A stretch of 64,000 nt of DNA. Source: Fundicoccus culcitae. Its GTDB lineage: Bacteria > Bacillota > Bacilli > Lactobacillales > Aerococcaceae. The notes beneath the pieces are model-generated. The model saw nothing but the letters and a program-made list of their open reading frames with translations. It made no database searches and was not told where the DNA came from. The DNA is taken from NCBI RefSeq assembly GCF_024661895.1, contig NZ_CP102453.1, forward strand, positions 2,108,001 to 2,172,000. Direction: 5' to 3'. A program made the position numbers and the translations under genes. Each line of letters opens with the position of its first letter. The first letter of the stretch is position 1. Shown piece by piece: positions 17,687-25,866 of the stretch.

Positions 17687-18920
17687 AAAAGAAACAAGCA
17701 ATTATTTGATGATTGTATTCGTGGCGTCCATGATGATGGCGGCTTCGCTGGGTGTGAACATGAACACCGCTGGTGTTTTTATTGTACCTTTAGTCGAGGC
17801 GATGGACGTGCCTGTAGCCAGCGTCTCCTTGCATATCACCTTAATTACTTTAGGTAGCGCCTTGAGCGGATTTGTCGTGCCCGGCATTTTGCGACGCTTT
17901 AACATTCGACGCATCGTATTGGTGTCCACGCTCGTCACCGCCGGTATGACCGTATTGATGGGGCAAACAAGCGATATCTACCTCTTTAATTTCTTGAGCT
18001 TTATCCGCGGTTTAGCGGCTGCCTTTTTCAACGTGATTACCGTTCAACAGCTCATTAACCAATGGTTCGTCAAATATCATGGCATCGTCACCAGCTTTGT
18101 CTTTAGTTTCAGCGGCATCGCCGGCGCCTTGCTCTCACCCCTTTTGAGCAGCCTCATCACCAATTACGGCCTAGCAACCGCCTATTTAGCTCAAGCCCTC
18201 CTTTTCCTTCTAATCAATATCCCTGCGACAGTCCTGCCTTATACGCTGGATCCGCGGGAGATGGGCATGGAAGCTTACGGCGCGCATGTTTTTACGGAGG
18301 AAGAAAGAGACCAGCTACACGAAGAACAACGTCCAATGGCCTTGAATTTGGAGCAAACACGCAGAAATAATTTGAATATTGTGTTGTTGATGGTTTTTGC
18401 ATTTATTACAACCGCTCTAACAGGCCTATATCAACATCTGTCTGGCATTGGCTATGAGTATGGGATGGAATTAAATCAAACCTCGTTGCTGTTATCTTTT
18501 TGCATGATTGGTAATATTCTATTTAAATTAATGATTGGTTGGTTATCCGATGCTAAAAATACGGTCTTTGCTGTGATATCTATGTTTTTGGTTATGTTGA
18601 TGGGTCTGATCCTCTTAAGTTTTGGCTTTAATTTTACGGTGCTTTATATAGCTAGCTTCTTATTTGGGGCTGTCTACAGTGTTTCTTCAGTGGGTCGTAA
18701 TTTACTTTCAGTGAATTTATTACCTAGGGATACGTATGGCCGTGTCTTTCCTGTCATTAATTTCGTTTCTAGTATTGGGGGTGCCCTGATGATTAGCTTC
18801 TTTGGCTTAACTTTTGATATGACGCAAAGTTACCAAACAGCCATCACCCTCTGTATTGTTATGAGCCTTTTAGGCATTACCTCAACCCTGTTCATGAAAG
18901 CCCTCCCTCAAACAGAATAA
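17679..18920 (+). CDS. MFS transporter, OFA-like
   Basis: Twelve-helix major facilitator of 413 residues, coupled to the preceding nitroreductase by an 8-base overlap. The N-half has a cytoplasmic basic loop ILRRFNIRRIVL after TM2 (degenerate motif A); the C-half motif A is GWLSDAKNTV. The helix patterns and 'LINQWFVKYHGIVTSFVFSF' resemble oxalate/formate antiporter-like members, usually monocarboxylate carriers. The gene drops from GC-rich codons in its first 600 bases to AT-rich codons after about 18300, an internal composition shift. Substrate unknown. Confidence 0.82.
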   Translation: MTKKETSNYLMIVFVASMMMAASLGVNMNTAGVFIVPLVEAMDVPVASVSLHITLITLGSALSGFVVPGILRRFNIRRIVLVSTLVTAGMTVLMGQTSDIYLFNFLSFIRGLAAAFFNVITVQQLINQWFVKYHGIVTSFVFSFSGIAGALLSPLLSSLITNYGLATAYLAQALLFLLINIPATVLPYTLDPREMGMEAYGAHVFTEEERDQLHEEQRPMALNLEQTRRNNLNIVLLMVFAFITTALTGLYQHLSGIGYEYGMELNQTSLLLSFCMIGNILFKLMIGWLSDAKNTVFAVISMFLVMLMGLILLSFGFNFTVLYIASFLFGAVYSVSSVGRNLLSVNLLPRDTYGRVFPVINFVSSIGGALMISFFGLTFDMTQSYQTAITLCIVMSLLGITSTLFMKALPQTE

Positions 18921-18965
18921 ATATCTATTTTGATTGTCGGCGTTCGCTCAACAGATACAACGATT

Positions 18966-19013
18966 AAAAAAGCACGGTTGAAGGAGCAGACACTCCTTCA
19001 ACCGTGCTTTTCG
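18966..19013. terminator. Bidirectional terminator between MFS gene and folT
   Basis: A 20-bp near-perfect stem (AAAAGCACGGTTGAAGGAG and its complement) with a 6-base loop and A/T-rich edges on both sides sits between convergent genes, so it can stop transcription from either side. AATAAATATCTA lies at the MFS stop. Confidence 0.92.
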
Positions 19014-19033
19014 GTCGAAAATCCTTACCCAGA

Positions 19034-19576
19034 TTAAAAACGATATTTTTCAATCATGCGTTTAACGGTTGGGTTATCAAATAATAATTTAAGAATAACG
19101 GTATTTAAGACTAAAGATACGGCATTTTTAGCAATCCGTGCCGGCATAAAGGCAATCCAAGCTTGGCCGTACATGATACGAATCCATAAAGAATTCAAGC
19201 CAAGATTGACAACTAAGGTGATGATAAGAACGGTAGTAAATACACGTTTCCAAGTAATTTCTTTGCGCCATAACATATAACCATAGATTAAACCACCTAA
19301 GGCAGCACTTAACGTAAAACCGATAAAAAATTGGTAGCCTTGCATAGACGTCGTAATTAAGTCATTAGCAACAGACACAATCATCGCATACCAAGGGCCA
19401 AACAAGGCACCTGTTAGAGCTGCACCGATAAAACCAATCCCGATTTCGACATAATTACCTACGGAAAAAGCCGGGACAAAGGTAATCAGGATTCTAAAAG
19501 CTAAAACAACGCCTAAGACCGTGATATTTAGTGCGGATAATTTACCGGTTTGATATCGTTTAGTCGTTTTATTCAT
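19034..19576 (-). CDS. folT: Folate ECF transporter S component FolT
   Basis: Membrane substrate-specificity subunit for folate uptake through an energy-coupling-factor transporter (EcfAA'T encoded elsewhere). It has 180 residues and about six hydrophobic segments, with the S-component N-terminal region and a C-terminal KNAVSLVLNTVILKLL helix. The start is the ATG at 19576, because AGGAGAG sits 8 bases upstream; the open frame further upstream runs through a riboswitch. Regulation by tetrahydrofolate is shown by that riboswitch. Function is confident from the combination of fold and riboswitch class. Confidence 0.9.
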   Translation of the reverse strand: MNKTTKRYQTGKLSALNITVLGVVLAFRILITFVPAFSVGNYVEIGIGFIGAALTGALFGPWYAMIVSVANDLITTSMQGYQFFIGFTLSAALGGLIYGYMLWRKEITWKRVFTTVLIITLVVNLGLNSLWIRIMYGQAWIAFMPARIAKNAVSLVLNTVILKLLFDNPTVKRMIEKYRF

Positions 19577-19577
19577 A

Positions 19578-19598
19578 ATAATACTCTCCTTAAGATGA
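19578..19598 (-). promoter_or_regulatory. Ribosome-binding-site sequestering hairpin before folT
   Basis: On the minus strand CTCTC and GAGAG enclose an 8-base loop, and the GAGAG half is the ribosome binding site of folT. This suggests translational output for the riboswitch directly upstream. Pairing is short, so it is a proposal. Confidence 0.5.
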
Positions 19599-19626
19599 GA
19601 GCTACATATAAAATGCAGCGAATGCA

Positions 19627-19707
19627 AAACAAGGACGCAACGGTATGTTTTCGTTTGGCAGCGACATCCCATCTACCAACACTTAACGCCTTATTTCTAC
19701 TCTGTCA
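19627..19707 (-). ncRNA. Tetrahydrofolate (THF) riboswitch
   Basis: The minus strand carries the conserved THF-I aptamer blocks in order: GCGTTAAGTG, GATGGGATGTCG, AACGAA, then GCGTCC, with short pairing elements between them. It lies in the leader of folT, the usual target of this class in Firmicutes, and starts 12 bases after the end of the upstream aminotransferase gene. Expected action: THF binding lowers folT expression. Confidence 0.9.
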
Positions 19708-19718
19708 TCATTATTGTT

Positions 19719-20882
19719 TTATTGATATTTATTGATAAAAACAGTGATACGACGGACTGCTTCTTCTAAGGTATCCATTTTAGCTGCATAGCTCAGTCTA
19801 AAGTAGCCTTTACCTGCGTCGCCAAACCCAGAACCAGGAATCACACCGACTTTGGCTTCTTCAGCCAATGCTAAACTAAAATCAACATCTGATCCGTCAA
19901 ACCAGTCAGGAACTTTCACAAACAAATAAAACGCGCCTTCAGGTTTTGATACTTCAAAGCCCAGAGGTTCAAGGGCATTGATTAAATAATTCCGACGCGC
20001 GAAATACTCATCACGCATTTGACGACTGTCATCATCGCAGTCGTTGTAGCCAACAATACTTGCATACTGCATTTGGGTATTGGGTGTATTGATGGTTGCT
20101 TGGTGTACTTTGAATAGATCATTCATAATACCTGCAGGCCCTGCAATAAAGCCACTGCGCCAACCCGTCATGGCATGGGACTTCACCAAACCGTTAATTA
20201 GCAAGGTGCGTTCAGGGTAAATATTTGCCATGGACACATGCTGACCTTCATAAGTTAATTCTGAATAAATTTCATCAGACACCACATACAATTGATGGGC
20301 ACGCGCGACATCAGCAAGGGCTTCAAGTTCCGAACGGTTGTAGGTCACGCCGGTTGGATTGGTTGGGAAATTAAGCAACAAGACTTTTGTTTCTGGATGT
20401 TCGCTCAGAGTGGCTTCTAAACGCTCAGGGGTGAGCTTAAAGTTGTCTTCGCTGACATCAACAGCAACAAGTTCGCCATTAGCTAAAGCGATTTGCGTCG
20501 CATAAATCACGTAACTCGGACTAGGGGTAATCACTTTATCACCAGGGTTTAAAAGCGTCATAAAAGCAGCAAAGAGAGGCTGAGTTGCCCCATGCGTAAT
20601 AATGATCTCTTTTTCAGGGTCGTAGCTCAGTTGATAGTGACGTTCTAGATAATTGGCAACTGCTTGGCGCAATTCAATTAATCCCCGCGAGTGGGTGTAA
20701 CCATTGTTTTTATGTTGAATCGCATCAATCGCAGCTACTTTAATTTTTTCTGGAGTTGGGAAATCGGGTTCTCCAATCGTTAAGCGAATCAGACCTTCAA
20801 TATGACTGATTTGGTCATTAAAGGCACGGATAGGGCTTGCGACTATATGAGAGAGATTTCGATTTAATTCGTATGTCTCCAT
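19719..20882 (-). CDS. PLP-dependent class I/II aminotransferase (PatA/AspC-like)
   Basis: Fold-type I aminotransferase, 387 residues. The PLP lysine is K234 in GLVKSHAMTGWRSGF; other cofactor contacts are NFPTNPTG (171-178) and VSDEIYSEL (201-209). TIGEPDFPTPE near the N-terminus is typical of the aspartate/N-acetyl-diaminopimelate (PatA) branch, but aromatic aminotransferases look similar. It starts METYELNRNLS with a weak purine site upstream. It is followed by the folT riboswitch without a clear terminator. Confidence 0.9.
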   Translation of the reverse strand: METYELNRNLSHIVASPIRAFNDQISHIEGLIRLTIGEPDFPTPEKIKVAAIDAIQHKNNGYTHSRGLIELRQAVANYLERHYQLSYDPEKEIIITHGATQPLFAAFMTLLNPGDKVITPSPSYVIYATQIALANGELVAVDVSEDNFKLTPERLEATLSEHPETKVLLLNFPTNPTGVTYNRSELEALADVARAHQLYVVSDEIYSELTYEGQHVSMANIYPERTLLINGLVKSHAMTGWRSGFIAGPAGIMNDLFKVHQATINTPNTQMQYASIVGYNDCDDDSRQMRDEYFARRNYLINALEPLGFEVSKPEGAFYLFVKVPDWFDGSDVDFSLALAEEAKVGVIPGSGFGDAGKGYFRLSYAAKMDTLEEAVRRITVFINKYQ

Positions 20883-21108
20883 AAAACACCGCCTTTCATT
20901 TTGTCACTATTTTACCACATTACGCCATAAAGCAACACATTAGAATGAGAAACGGCTAAAATTCAACAACAAAATATAAGTAAAAGATTAGATTTTAAGC
21001 TAACAAGTCGCCTATAATAGGTTATAATATGATAAAAATGCAAGCTTTGTCGTGCTAGGAGCTACAAGCCGTAAAATTACCCCACACCAGAGAGGACATT
21101 TGCACATC

Positions 21109-22017
21109 ATGTCTTATATCGTTATTGTTATCCAACAACTTATTGTGATGTTTTTACTCAGTCTTTGTGGTTATATTCTCGTTAAACGTAAAGATTTATC
21201 AGGTCAAACCATTTCTGAAATAAATAAAATCATTACCCTCTATTTAACGCCTTTAGTCGTCGCTAAATCGTTTTTAGGCGATTTTTCATCCGAGCAATTG
21301 GTTCAATTGTTGTATGGGATGGGATTGTATTTGATATTTACTTTAATGCGACTGTTCGGTATGCGTTGGCTATATGGGCGCTACAATAAAACGATTGACC
21401 AGTATGCCGTTATTTTTGGGAATACGGGTTTTATTGGGATTCCATTGACCTTGGCGGTTTTTGGTGAAGATTATTTGTTTTTAACCACGGGTATGATGTT
21501 GGTTAATAATTTGCTGAATTGGACCGTTGGTATCCCGATGTTAACGACTAAAAGTCAGCCGATGAAATTGTGGCAAAACCCCATGATTATCGGTTTAGGA
21601 ATTGGAATGATCTTTATAGTTACAGGCGCAACCTTACCACCGGTCTTGGACTCCATCCTATCAACGTTAACGTCTTTATACACCCCGTTAGCGATGGTTT
21701 GTTTAGGCTCTTACTTCGTGGACTTTTCATTGAAGGATTATTTTTCCAGTCGGCGCATGTGGCAAGTGATCTTTTTCCGGCTATTCTTTTTTCCAGCCAT
21801 TGTACTGGCTGTTGTTTTGTTAATCCCGAGTTTGGATTATCACACAGGCTTTGTATTAGTGATGCTCCAAGCGGGCCCATCGGCTATGACAACGGCGATT
21901 TTTAGCCATCTTTACGGAGGTGACTACGCACATGGAGCTAAGTTGGTCTTTGGAACGACCCTGATGTCGATTGTTTCGATTCCACTGATGTTATATTTTT
22001 ATAATTTACTATTTTAA
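21109..22017 (+). CDS. AEC family permease (auxin efflux/malate permease type)
   Basis: Ten-helix transporter of the auxin efflux carrier family, 302 residues from the ATG at 21109. The family halves are visible: N-terminal helices with LYLTPLVVAKSFL, central NTGFIGIPL motif and C-terminal LVMLQAGPSAMTTAIFSHLYGGD. The start is uncertain because AGAGG is 13 bases upstream; the frame stays open further 5'. metN follows after 35 bases, so this could be part of a methionine-related operon. Substrates in the family include dicarboxylates and amino acids. Confidence 0.82.
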   Translation: MSYIVIVIQQLIVMFLLSLCGYILVKRKDLSGQTISEINKIITLYLTPLVVAKSFLGDFSSEQLVQLLYGMGLYLIFTLMRLFGMRWLYGRYNKTIDQYAVIFGNTGFIGIPLTLAVFGEDYLFLTTGMMLVNNLLNWTVGIPMLTTKSQPMKLWQNPMIIGLGIGMIFIVTGATLPPVLDSILSTLTSLYTPLAMVCLGSYFVDFSLKDYFSSRRMWQVIFFRLFFFPAIVLAVVLLIPSLDYHTGFVLVMLQAGPSAMTTAIFSHLYGGDYAHGAKLVFGTTLMSIVSIPLMLYFYNLLF

Positions 22018-22052
22018 AGGGATATTTATTGAAAGAACAAGGAGTGAAGAAG

Positions 22053-23141
22053 ATGATTGAACTTCGAGACATAGACGTGGTGTTTAATAATGGGGATCGC
22101 GTGGTGTCGGCGGTAAAGGACGTTTCTTTATCGATTGAAAAAGGCGAAATCTATGGGATTGTAGGCTACAGTGGTGCTGGGAAAAGTACTTTAGTGCGAA
22201 CGATTAATCTGTTGCAACGACCCACAACCGGCTCGGTGACCGTCAATGGCTCAGCTTTAATGGACTTAGCACCGCGTGACCTGCGGCAAGCTCGCAAAAA
22301 AATCGGGATGATTTTCCAACATTTTAATTTGATGGAATCGCGGACCATTTTTGAAAATGTTGCTTACCCTTTAAAAGGCAGCGGCCTAAACCGCAAAGAA
22401 ATATCGCAGAAAATCGCGGAGTTGCTCGATTTAGTCGGTCTAAAAGAAAAGACCGATGCCTACCCTAGCCAATTATCAGGTGGACAAAAGCAACGGGTTG
22501 CGATTGCGCGCGCTTTGGCTAATGATCCTGACGTCCTGTTGTGCGATGAAGCAACCAGTGCCTTAGACCCTAAAACGACCTCGTCTATTTTGAAATTGCT
22601 GAAAGAGCTCAACCAGAAATTGAATTTAACCATTGTAATTATTACCCATGAAATGGCTGTCGTAAAGGATTTATGTGACCGTGTGGCTGTCATGAGTAAT
22701 GGGCGGGTCATTGAAGAAGGGACGATTTTAAATATTTTCACCAATCCTACCAAGGAACTGACTAAAGAATTTATTAATACGGCGACCCATTTTGATCAAG
22801 AATTGGATACCGTCCTGAACCATCCGTCTACTTTGCGGCTGAGTCTTGAACACACGATGGTCCGCCTGAAATACATTGGTGAAGGGGCGACTGACCCGTT
22901 ACTTTCCTATGTTATCAAGCAATTTGACTTAGAAATTAATGTCTTATATGGTCATATTGAAATCATTCAAGATACACCGGTAGGCAATTTGTTAGTTGCT
23001 ATTAATGGTGATCCTAACCAAATTCAAGCCGGTATCGATTATTTAAAAGCACACGATGTGCATGTTGAATCCATTCAAACCTTATTAGAACCACTGGTCC
23101 GTAAGGGCCAAGCCGTCGTTGATGAAGGAGGATCATTCTAA
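22053..23141 (+). CDS. metN: Methionine ABC transporter ATP-binding protein MetN
   Basis: ATPase of the D/L-methionine importer. Walker A GYSGAGKST, the Q-loop IFQHFNLMESRTI, signature LSGGQKQR and Walker B DVLLCDEATSALD are all intact. After about residue 245 comes a NIL domain, which binds methionine for feedback inhibition in MetN proteins. The start is ATG 22053, 8 bases after AAGGAG; TTG 22029 lacks a site. It overlaps metI by one base. GGGATATTTATT (22019-22030) lies just upstream, another copy of the gene-proximal motif. No SAM riboswitch or T-box is evident. Confidence 0.93.
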   Translation: MIELRDIDVVFNNGDRVVSAVKDVSLSIEKGEIYGIVGYSGAGKSTLVRTINLLQRPTTGSVTVNGSALMDLAPRDLRQARKKIGMIFQHFNLMESRTIFENVAYPLKGSGLNRKEISQKIAELLDLVGLKEKTDAYPSQLSGGQKQRVAIARALANDPDVLLCDEATSALDPKTTSSILKLLKELNQKLNLTIVIITHEMAVVKDLCDRVAVMSNGRVIEEGTILNIFTNPTKELTKEFINTATHFDQELDTVLNHPSTLRLSLEHTMVRLKYIGEGATDPLLSYVIKQFDLEINVLYGHIEIIQDTPVGNLLVAINGDPNQIQAGIDYLKAHDVHVESIQTLLEPLVRKGQAVVDEGGSF

Positions 23142-23836
23142 TGTTAGCAACCATCATGAATCAATTACAAGAACAGTGGGCTGTCATCTGGGATATGCGC
23201 GACCTCTTCTGGGAAGCAACCTTGGAAACCCTCTATATGCTCGGCTTAACCATCATTTTCGCCGGCACACTGGGGCTACTCCTAGGCATCTTAATTACGG
23301 TGACGGGCGAGGGCGGCATCCTTGAGCAACCGCTGATTTACAAAATATGTGATGTCCTCATTAACATTTTCCGCTCAATTCCGTTCATTATCCTATTAGC
23401 CCTCCTAGGTGGGTTTACCGCTTGGTTAGTAGGCACCCGGATCGGTTCAACTGCGGCCTCCGTCCCTATCATTGTGGCAACCATTCCCTTTTTTGCCCGT
23501 CAAGTGGAAATTGCCCTCTTGGAAGTGGATCCGGGTGTCGTGGAAGCCGCTCAAGCCATGGGTTCCAGCCCCTGGGACATCATCGTTCGGGTCTACTTAC
23601 GTGAAGGCCTGCCCGCTCTTTTGAGAGTCAGCGCCTCAACCGTCATCAATGTCATCGGCCTCATCGCTATGGCAGGCGTGGTCGGCGGTGGTGGCCTCGG
23701 AACCGTCGCAATCGCCCGTGGCTACAACCGCAACCGCCTCGACATCATTCTTGTTTCGACGGTTTTAATCCTATTAATCGTCTTTATTAGCCAAATGATT
23801 TTTAACCTCTTAATCCGCCTCGTCACCCGCCGTTAA
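23141..23836 (+). CDS. metI: Methionine ABC transporter permease MetI
   Basis: Inner-membrane permease pairing with MetN, 231 residues with five to six membrane spans. The EAA loop VEAAQAMGSSPWDIIVRVYLREGLP is intact and SIPFIILLA is typical of MetI. It begins right at the end of metN. Unusually, no MetQ binding-lipoprotein gene follows: the next gene is a leader peptide for an unrelated exporter. The 3' part uses more GC-ending codons than metN. Confidence 0.93.
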   Translation: MLATIMNQLQEQWAVIWDMRDLFWEATLETLYMLGLTIIFAGTLGLLLGILITVTGEGGILEQPLIYKICDVLINIFRSIPFIILLALLGGFTAWLVGTRIGSTAASVPIIVATIPFFARQVEIALLEVDPGVVEAAQAMGSSPWDIIVRVYLREGLPALLRVSASTVINVIGLIAMAGVVGGGGLGTVAIARGYNRNRLDIILVSTVLILLIVFISQMIFNLLIRLVTRR

Positions 23837-23889
23837 ATAGCTAATCTTGCCAGCAGGGATATTTATTTATCAAAATATTAGGTTTTTGT

Positions 23890-23918
23890 TTTACATTAAG
23901 TAGAAACTAGGTTATAGT
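23890..23918 (+). promoter_or_regulatory. Promoter of the multidrug ABC exporter operon
   Basis: TTTACA (23890-23895), 17-base spacer, TATAGT (23913-23918). Transcription would start about 24 bases before the leader peptide. Confidence 0.7.
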
Positions 23919-23948
23919 GGAGTTATCAAAAAGAAAGGGGTTTTTACG

Positions 23949-24014
23949 ATGAACAACGCAGCAAGCTTTGACACAGACAATTTAAATGTAAGACCTCTTT
24001 CATATAAGGATTAG
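23949..24014 (+). CDS. Leader peptide of the ABC exporter attenuator (21 aa)
   Basis: Short open frame with a strong AAAGGGG site 10 bases before its ATG. It encodes 21 residues (MNNAASFDTD...VRPLSYKD) and ends 106 bases before the first exporter gene. Its last codons contain CCTCTTTC (23994-24001), complementary to GAAAGAGG (24063-24070) in the downstream terminator. Ribosome position on this peptide can therefore decide which RNA structure forms. The arrangement parallels bmrB upstream of bmrCD in Bacillus subtilis, where slowed translation induces the exporter. The peptide sequence itself is unfamiliar to me. Confidence 0.82.
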   Translation: MNNAASFDTDNLNVRPLSYKD

Positions 24015-24092
24015 TCGCAACTAAACAGGCCAGGCGTAGGCCTTGTTATGCTTTTTGGCACCGAAAGAGGGATCTTTTGCGGTGCTTTTTTT
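23991..24092 (+). promoter_or_regulatory. Terminator/antiterminator attenuator of the exporter operon
   Basis: Terminator: GCACCG (24058-24063) with CGGTGC (24080-24085), extended inward by AAAGA/TCTTT, then seven Ts (24086-24092). Antiterminator: 23991-24001 (inside the leader frame) pairs with 24063-24075, consuming the left terminator arm. A small hairpin AGGCC/GGCCT (24027-24043) lies between them. A ribosome stalled early in the leader would leave the antiterminator strand free and allow readthrough. Confidence 0.82.
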
Positions 24093-24120
24093 GATGCAAA
24101 AAATTAGAGAGGATTATCTC

Positions 24121-25866
24121 ATGCTAGCAAATATTTGGCAATTTATAAAACGACATAAATATGTTTATATCGCTATTTTTATGACTTCTTTGCTGGGGTC
24201 AATTTTAACCATTATCCCGAACTATCTCACCCAAGTCTTTATTGACGGGGTTGTTGAAGGGACGTTGGATGGGGTGCTGTTACGCAATCTTAGTTTAGTC
24301 TTTCTTGCTGCCGCCATTCTATTGTTTTTAGCGGATAGCACTTGGGGGATTTTACTCTTTAGCCATTCACGCCGGTATGAAAAAGATACCCGCCTACGTT
24401 TGTTTAGAAAATTATTAGATTTACGCTCGCCCTTTTATGAGCAATACCGTTCAGGCGAAATTTTAACGCGGATGACCAGTGACATTGTCTTTATGGGCGA
24501 ATTAGTAGGCTATGGTTTTATGGTCACGGTCGGAGATTTGCTGTGGGTGATCAGCATCATCTTGGTCATGATTTTAACGATTTCTTGGAAAGTCACCTTG
24601 GTGGTTTTGATTCCTTTAGCCGTTTTAATTATCATGATTTACTCGGTGAGCGTCATCGTACAAAAGCGCTATGAACTTAATCGCGAAGCCGTATCGGCTT
24701 TAAGTAGTGAAGTGCTTGAAGGGGTCGACGGCGTGCGAGTGATTCGCGCCTATAGCAGTCGTAAAGGGAGTGTTAATTCCTTCGAAGCTGCAACCACTTT
24801 GGCCATGAATCGCTCAAATGACTTAGTGGCATTGAATTCCTTGTTCGGCCCCCTTGGCTCGATCATGGTCGGACTCAGCTCCGCTTTAGGCATGCTTTAT
24901 AGCGCCTACTTAATCGGTCAAGGCCAATTATCGGTCGGCCAGTTGGTGGTCGTTCAAATTTACATCCAAATGCTATCCAATTCTGTCTGGGGCTTTGCCG
25001 ACATCATTCCCGGCTACAAACAAGGCCTAGTCTCATTTGAAAAAATCAATCAACTACTCAATGCCGAAAATAGCGTTGAACTCGATGGCACAACCCCTTT
25101 AACCCAAATAAATACCATTGCTTTTCAAGATTATCAATTTGCCTATCCTAAAAGTGATCGCAACACCTTAATCGATATAAACTTGAGCTTTGAAAAAGGG
25201 CAAACCATTGGAATTGTCGGTAAAACCGGTAGTGGGAAAACAACTTTAGTGCGTCAATTTCTGCGTCAATATCCTATCGGAAAAGCAGGTAAGTTGTTGA
25301 TTAATGATCAAAATATTATCGATTATAAGGTCAAAGACGTCGAAAGCATGATTGGTTATGTCCCACAAGATCACATCTTATTTTCACGGACTGTCCGAGA
25401 AAATATATTAGTCGGTAACCCCACCGCCACCGAAGCCGAGCTACAAGCTGCTATTGATGCAGCGGATTTGCGCAAAGATTTAGTCAATATGCCTCAAGGG
25501 TTAGAAACACTGATTGGTGAAAAGGGCGTTTCAATTTCAGGAGGTCAAAAACAACGCATTTCCATTGCGCGGGCTTTAATTCGTAAAGCGGAACTCTTAA
25601 TTTTAGATGATTCTTTATCGGCCGTGGATGCCAAAACAGAAATTAACATTATTGGAAACATACAATCTTACCGCCAAAATCAAACAAATATCATTGTGAC
25701 CCATCGTCTTTCTGCCGTTAATCATGCCGATTATATTTATGTGATGAGCGACGGACGTGTGGTCGAGGAAGGAACACCTCAAGCCTTAATTGAGCAAAAA
25801 GGTTGGTACTATAGCCAATACCTAGCTCAGCAAATGGAAGAGGAAGGTGACTATGGAAACGTTTAA
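24121..25866 (+). CDS. Heterodimeric ABC exporter, subunit with degenerate site (BmrC/LmrC-like)
   Basis: Half-transporter: six membrane spans (about residues 15-300) then an ATPase domain. Walker A GKTGSGKT is at 367-374 and the signature SISGGQKQR is present, but the Walker B is LLILDDSLSAVD, with aspartate where the catalytic glutamate is expected. That is the hallmark of the degenerate half in BmrCD/LmrCD/TM287-288 type drug exporters. The start is ATG 24121 after GAGAGG; the open frame upstream is only attenuator sequence. It overlaps its partner by 14 bases. Confidence 0.92.
   Translation: MLANIWQFIKRHKYVYIAIFMTSLLGSILTIIPNYLTQVFIDGVVEGTLDGVLLRNLSLVFLAAAILLFLADSTWGILLFSHSRRYEKDTRLRLFRKLLDLRSPFYEQYRSGEILTRMTSDIVFMGELVGYGFMVTVGDLLWVISIILVMILTISWKVTLVVLIPLAVLIIMIYSVSVIVQKRYELNREAVSALSSEVLEGVDGVRVIRAYSSRKGSVNSFEAATTLAMNRSNDLVALNSLFGPLGSIMVGLSSALGMLYSAYLIGQGQLSVGQLVVVQIYIQMLSNSVWGFADIIPGYKQGLVSFEKINQLLNAENSVELDGTTPLTQINTIAFQDYQFAYPKSDRNTLIDINLSFEKGQTIGIVGKTGSGKTTLVRQFLRQYPIGKAGKLLINDQNIIDYKVKDVESMIGYVPQDHILFSRTVRENILVGNPTATEAELQAAIDAADLRKDLVNMPQGLETLIGEKGVSISGGQKQRISIARALIRKAELLILDDSLSAVDAKTEINIIGNIQSYRQNQTNIIVTHRLSAVNHADYIYVMSDGRVVEEGTPQALIEQKGWYYSQYLAQQMEEEGDYGNV

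Noticed and set aside
21035-21108. Riboswitch (SAM or preQ1) before the AEC permease gene
   Set aside because: The roughly 70-base leader has some pairing but none of the conserved blocks I know for these classes.
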